Below are positions 5,929-8,376 of a stretch of DNA of 8,376 bases, in pieces; the first letter of the stretch is position 1; each line of letters opens with the position of its first letter. Under the pieces are notes generated by a model, which worked only from the letters and a program-made list of their open reading frames with translations, was not told where the DNA came from and made no database searches. The position numbers and the translations under genes are program-made. This stretch comes from an uncultured delta proteobacterium (GTDB lineage: Bacteria; Myxococcota_A; Bradymonadia; REDH01): NCBI GenBank assembly GCA_903873545.1, contig CAIQPA010000198.1, positions 1-8,376 on the forward strand, given 5' to 3'.

Positions 5929-7794
5929 TCAGCAGCCCAGCTCGTCCGAACCGTCGAGACAGTCTGGAACGCCGTCACACTTCCAGCGGGCCGGCACTGT
6001 CGTACCATCGCCGCAGAGGAAGACGGGGCAACCCGCCTCGTCGCTCCCGTCGCTGCACTCCTCAAAGCCGTTGCACTCCCAGACGAGCGGAATCGAGCTG
6101 CCGTCGCCACAAACAAGGTAGGTGCAGCCAACCTCATCGCTGCCATCGGAGCAGTCCGCAAACAGGTCGCACCGCTGAAATGAGCCCACGACACCGCCAT
6201 CCGTGCAGGTGAAGGGGCAGCCTGCCTCATCGCTCCCATCGGCGCACTCCGACGCGCCGTTGCAGCGACCGCCCACGGGCAACACCAGGCCGCCGCCGCA
6301 GTCAAACGGGCAGGGAAGCTCATCTTCACCGCCGGGGAAGCAGTCGGTGAACCCATCGCAGACATACTCCGCCGGCACCTCAAAGCCGTCGCCGCAGAGC
6401 ACGGGGCAGCGCGCCTCGTCCGCGCCATCTGCACAGTCCGGCGCGCCGTTGCAGGAGAGCGCGAGGTCGATGGTCGTGCCGTCACCGCAGTCGAACAGGC
6501 AGCCCGCCTCGTCGTCGCCACTCGGGCAATCTGCGTTCCGGTCGCACCGTGCGTCGACCGGCACCCGGAAGTCGCTGCAGGCGTAGAAGGTGCAGGCCAG
6601 CTCGTCCTCGCCCGCGGAGCAGTCGGGCGTGCCATCACAGCGCGACGCGGCTGCGATGCTGGCGCCATCGGTGCAGGGATAGGAGCAGCGGAGCGGGTCT
6701 TCGTCGCTGCCGTCGGCACAGTCCGTCGCAGCGTTGCAGGCCGCGCTCGCCTCCACGATGGCGCCATCACCGCAGCTGAAGCCGGTGCAGTAGAACTCAT
6801 CGGTCGGCTCACCGGAACAGTCGGCGCGCAGGTCGCAGACCTGCTCCACCGGCACCTCGCTGCCATCGGCACAGAACACGGGGCAGCCCAGCTCGTCGGC
6901 GTTGTTCGTGCAGTCGGCAAATCCGTCGCACTGCCAGTCGGGCGGGACCGACTCCCCATCGCCGCAATCGAAGCTCGCGCAGCCAAACTCATCGGAGCCG
7001 TTGAAGCAGTCCCCGAACCCGTCGCACACCCACTCGCTCGGCACCGTAGTGCCATCGCCGCAGGCAAAGTCGCCCGTGCAACCAGCCTCGTCTTCGCCGC
7101 CTGCACAGTCGGCCACTGCATCGCACACAGCCGACGCGGCCACTTCGCTGCCATCGTCGCAGACAAAGACCGAGGGTTCGCAGCTCGTTGCCGCACACGT
7201 CGTGAAGGCCTCTCCCGGCGTCGCGCAAGCGGGTGTCATGGTAGCGCCGCAGTCCCGGCCGCAGGGGCTCGCGAAGACATCGTCGCCTGCCGCGCAGTCA
7301 CAGGCGGCCACGCAGGCAAAGAAGTCCGCGCAGGGGCCACCAATCTCGAGCGGAAAGCCGGGACCAAAGGCCGCCCGCCCCTCCGGCACGCAGGAGCGCA
7401 CGCCACACTCCGCCGGCGCACCCCCAAAGATGAACTCGTTGTGGCAATCGAAGGTCAGCCAGCCATCTGTGCTGGTGTCGGTTGCACCGCTCGTGTCAGA
7501 CCCGCCGCCGCCGTCGCCCGTGTCGGCCGCGGTATCGGCCGCTGTGTCGGCAATCGCGTCGGAATCGATATCAGCCGGCGCCGTGTCGCCACCTGCATCG
7601 GCATCGCCGCTGCCAGCGCCGCTATCCGCCACGCCTGTGTCGGTAGCCGACCCATCGGCCGCATCCTCCACATCGGTCGATGCGCTGCCAGTGTCGCCGC
7701 CGCCCACATCCTCACCGGACTGCCGAAGGGCGTCGGTCCCGCATGCAGCCAGCAACATTACCGCTGCCAATCCGCTCCACTTCGCTGCACCCAT
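5929..7794 (-). CDS. Lipoprotein with 13 LDL-receptor class A-like modules
   Basis: Secreted, lipid-anchored protein of 621 residues. Residues 1-17 are a lipoprotein signal peptide with canonical lipobox LAAC (Cys18); Gly at +2 fits outer-membrane sorting. Residues 19-111 are a Gly/Ser/Thr/Asp/Ala linker. Residues 117-205 are a cysteine-rich segment with 12 Cys that I do not recognise. Residues 210-621 are 13 head-to-tail modules of about 32 residues, and the protein ends on the last cysteine of module 13. The typical module is C-x11-C-x5-C-x8-C, with CDG and SDE acidic residues as in LDLa calcium cages. LDLa modules bind calcium and mediate protein-ligand contacts in animals, so a surface adhesion or binding role is likely but inferred. 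The start at 7794 is chosen over an in-frame ATG at 7836 because GGAGGT lies just upstream and the signal peptide begins there. It is the first gene of a unit with the glycosyltransferase. Confidence 0.9.
   Translation of the reverse strand: MGAAKWSGLAAVMLLAACGTDALRQSGEDVGGGDTGSASTDVEDAADGSATDTGVADSGAGSGDADAGGDTAPADIDSDAIADTAADTAADTGDGGGGSDTSGATDTSTDGWLTFDCHNEFIFGGAPAECGVRSCVPEGRAAFGPGFPLEIGGPCADFFACVAACDCAAGDDVFASPCGRDCGATMTPACATPGEAFTTCAATSCEPSVFVCDDGSEVAASAVCDAVADCAGGEDEAGCTGDFACGDGTTVPSEWVCDGFGDCFNGSDEFGCASFDCGDGESVPPDWQCDGFADCTNNADELGCPVFCADGSEVPVEQVCDLRADCSGEPTDEFYCTGFSCGDGAIVEASAACNAATDCADGSDEDPLRCSYPCTDGASIAAASRCDGTPDCSAGEDELACTFYACSDFRVPVDARCDRNADCPSGDDEAGCLFDCGDGTTIDLALSCNGAPDCADGADEARCPVLCGDGFEVPAEYVCDGFTDCFPGGEDELPCPFDCGGGLVLPVGGRCNGASECADGSDEAGCPFTCTDGGVVGSFQRCDLFADCSDGSDEVGCTYLVCGDGSSIPLVWECNGFEECSDGSDEAGCPVFLCGDGTTVPARWKCDGVPDCLDGSDELGC
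5932..7167 (-). repeat. Tandem array of 13 diverged LDLa-like modules
   Basis: Thirteen coding repeats of about 90-99 bp (residues 210-621) follow each other with 3 to 5 residues between the last Cys of one and the first Cys of the next. Module 2 (CGDGTTVPSEWVCDG) and the last two modules are closest to the family consensus. Module 4 (SGEPTDEFYC), module 5 (SDEDPLRC), module 7 (CSDFRVPVDARC, one residue short) and module 10 (CGGGLVLPVGGRC) deviate most. Copies differ widely at the DNA level, so the array is old, unlike the near-identical minisatellite in the phosphatase gene. Confidence 0.88.
7462..7740 (-). repeat. Low-complexity Asp/Thr/Gly/Ser/Ala linker of the LDLa lipoprotein
   Basis: This stretch encodes residues 19-111, dominated by D, T, S, G and A with short echoes such as ADTAADTAADTGD. 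It is acidic and Thr/Ser-rich and has no cysteine. It resembles the stalk of the PhoD lipoprotein in composition and position but is less regularly repeated. It probably holds the folded part away from the membrane; the Thr/Ser residues are plausible glycosylation acceptors. Confidence 0.75.
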
Positions 7795-7798
7795 CTCA

Positions 7799-7804
7799 AC
7801 CTCC
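7799..7804 (-). promoter_or_regulatory. Ribosome binding site that sets the LDLa lipoprotein start
   Basis: On the minus strand GGAGGT lies 4 bases before the ATG at 7794. No comparable site precedes the in-frame ATG at 7836, so the shorter protein starting MGAAKW is preferred. Confidence 0.72.
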
Positions 7805-7926
7805 AATTGTAGCACGCCCGACCGACTACCCCTCATACCCGCGCGCGGTCAACGCCCGACCGCAGACGCTGGTTGCCCCCGTCGCCCCACCTCGGTATTC
7901 CCAACCCACCTCCCGCGTGAGTCCCC
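7805..7926. promoter_or_regulatory. Divergent promoter region with a 6-bp inverted repeat
   Basis: This noncoding stretch must carry promoters for the LDLa lipoprotein unit (leftward) and the hydroxylase gene (rightward). It contains GCGGTC (7845-7850) and GACCGC (7858-7863), a perfect dyad around a 7-base centre. It overlaps TTGACC on the minus strand (complement of 7847-7852), a good -35 match. TACAAT on the minus strand (complement of 7806-7811) looks like a -10 but is too close to the ribosome binding site to be used sensibly. An operator at the dyad is possible but unproven. Confidence 0.35.
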
Positions 7927-8376
7927 ATGTCTCTGACACTCGCCTCCTGGCTGACCATGGTCGGCATCTCCATCGCCGTCACCCTCGTCACCTACTGGGG
8001 CATGTGCGGCGCGGTGCACTACCACTTCTACAGCCGCCGCCGCGCCGAGGCCGCGCAGTGGAAAATCCAGCCCAACCGCATGCCCGACGACGCAACCGTC
8101 CGCCGCGGCTTCTGGCTCGGCTCCGGCAACATCCTGCTCGGCGCTGTCATTGGCGGCTCCTTCGCCGCCTACGTCGTCGCCGGCGGGCCGAGCATGCTCT
8201 ACATGCAGCCCACCGACTACCCGCTCTGGTGGCTTCCCGTCAGCGGCATCCTCCTCGCCCTCATGATGGACGCCGGCCTCTACTACAGCCACCGCCTCCT
8301 CCACGGCCGCTGGCTCTTCCGCAATGTCCACCGCCACCACCACAAGTTCATCGCCCCCACCATCTTCACCATGACG
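7927..8376 (+). CDS. Fatty acid hydroxylase/sterol desaturase family protein (3' truncated by the window)
   Basis: The first 150 residues of a polytopic membrane di-iron oxygenase. After an N-terminal helix (about 5-30) and a second helix (about 62-85), a third hydrophobic segment (about 98-115) leads into two histidine boxes: SHRLLH (117-122, HX3H) and HRHHH (131-135, containing HX2HH). This is the family signature of the iron ligands. Members introduce hydroxyl groups or double bonds into lipids such as sterols, fatty acids, carotenoids or alkylglycerols; which one cannot be told from this part. The third histidine box would lie beyond the window. An in-frame TGA at 7918-7920 precedes the ATG by only 6 bases, so the start is at 7927 or later. 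The ribosome binding site is weak (GTGAG). The gene diverges from the LDLa lipoprotein unit. Confidence 0.88.
   Translation, partial: MSLTLASWLTMVGISIAVTLVTYWGMCGAVHYHFYSRRRAEAAQWKIQPNRMPDDATVRRGFWLGSGNILLGAVIGGSFAAYVVAGGPSMLYMQPTDYPLWWLPVSGILLALMMDAGLYYSHRLLHGRWLFRNVHRHHHKFIAPTIFTMT

Noticed and set aside
3092..6121. A 1009-codon stop-free frame on the + strand running through the dehydrogenase and antisense to the glycosyltransferase
   Set aside because: It is Arg/Pro/His-rich low-complexity sequence with no domain pattern and no credible start site. It arises from high GC and strong third-position bias in the real genes, which have clear motifs in other frames.
5787..7196. A 469-codon minus-strand frame over the LDLa region
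   Set aside because: It is a frame-shifted reading of the LDLa array, rich in Ala, Arg, Thr and Ser and with no fold. The in-register frame gives perfectly spaced cysteines throughout.
7806..7811. TACAAT on the minus strand as the -10 box of the LDLa lipoprotein gene
   Set aside because: Transcription from it would begin at or after the ribosome binding site at 7799-7804, and no -35 match lies at normal spacing.
6902..7936. A 344-codon + strand Ser/Pro-rich frame antisense to the LDLa lipoprotein
   Set aside because: Low-complexity antisense product that runs into the divergent promoter region and overlaps the start of the hydroxylase gene; no supporting start signal or domain.
7849..8343. 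Minus-strand frame rich in Val, Ala, Glu and Gly over the hydroxylase gene
   Set aside because: Antisense of a gene with clear histidine-box motifs; its composition is typical of complement reading in GC-rich DNA.

Overview
The window is 8.4 kb of very GC-rich, densely coding bacterial DNA whose codons mostly end in C or G. It holds two lipoproteins with long Asp/Thr/Ser/Gly-rich linkers after the lipid-anchored cysteine, an array of LDL-receptor class A (LDLa) modules, a TMTC-like membrane glycosyltransferase and a sterol-desaturase-type enzyme. Together these suggest a predatory or environmental 'deltaproteobacterial' lineage (Myxococcota or Bradymonadota-like). This is an inference from gene content and composition; there is no rRNA or other phylogenetic marker here.

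Layout, left to right: (1) the 3' end of an unrecognised gene on the + strand (3-374), followed by a hairpin resembling an intrinsic terminator; (2) a + strand PhoD-family phosphatase/phosphodiesterase made as a lipoprotein (461-2185), with an in-frame 42/36-bp minisatellite encoding an Asp/Thr-rich stalk; (3) a minus-strand pair of half-size YeeE/YedE sulfur-compound transporter proteins (3047-2625 and 2628-2182) that overlap by 4 bp; (4) a 195-bp divergent intergenic region; (5) a + strand classical short-chain dehydrogenase (3243-4004); (6) a minus-strand two-gene unit: a lipoprotein with 13 LDLa-like modules (7794-5929), then 2 bp later a polytopic TMTC-like glycosyltransferase with a C-terminal TPR region (5926-4001); (7) a 132-bp divergent intergenic region; (8) the 5' part of a fatty acid hydroxylase/sterol desaturase family gene running off the right edge.

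The most interesting unit is the LDLa lipoprotein plus TMTC-like glycosyltransferase. All 13 LDLa modules have four cysteines instead of six. The missing ones correspond to C1 and C3, which form one disulfide in the animal fold, so a whole disulfide appears to be absent rather than random cysteines. The adjacent glycosyltransferase resembles enzymes that O-glycosylate extracellular repeat domains in animals, so a dedicated modification pair is a reasonable but untested hypothesis.

Both convergent gene pairs (PhoD/YeeE-B and SDR/glycosyltransferase) share stop codons in a 4-bp overlap (CTAG and CTAA), leaving no room for intergenic terminators. No rRNA, tRNA, CRISPR array, transposase or phage gene was seen.
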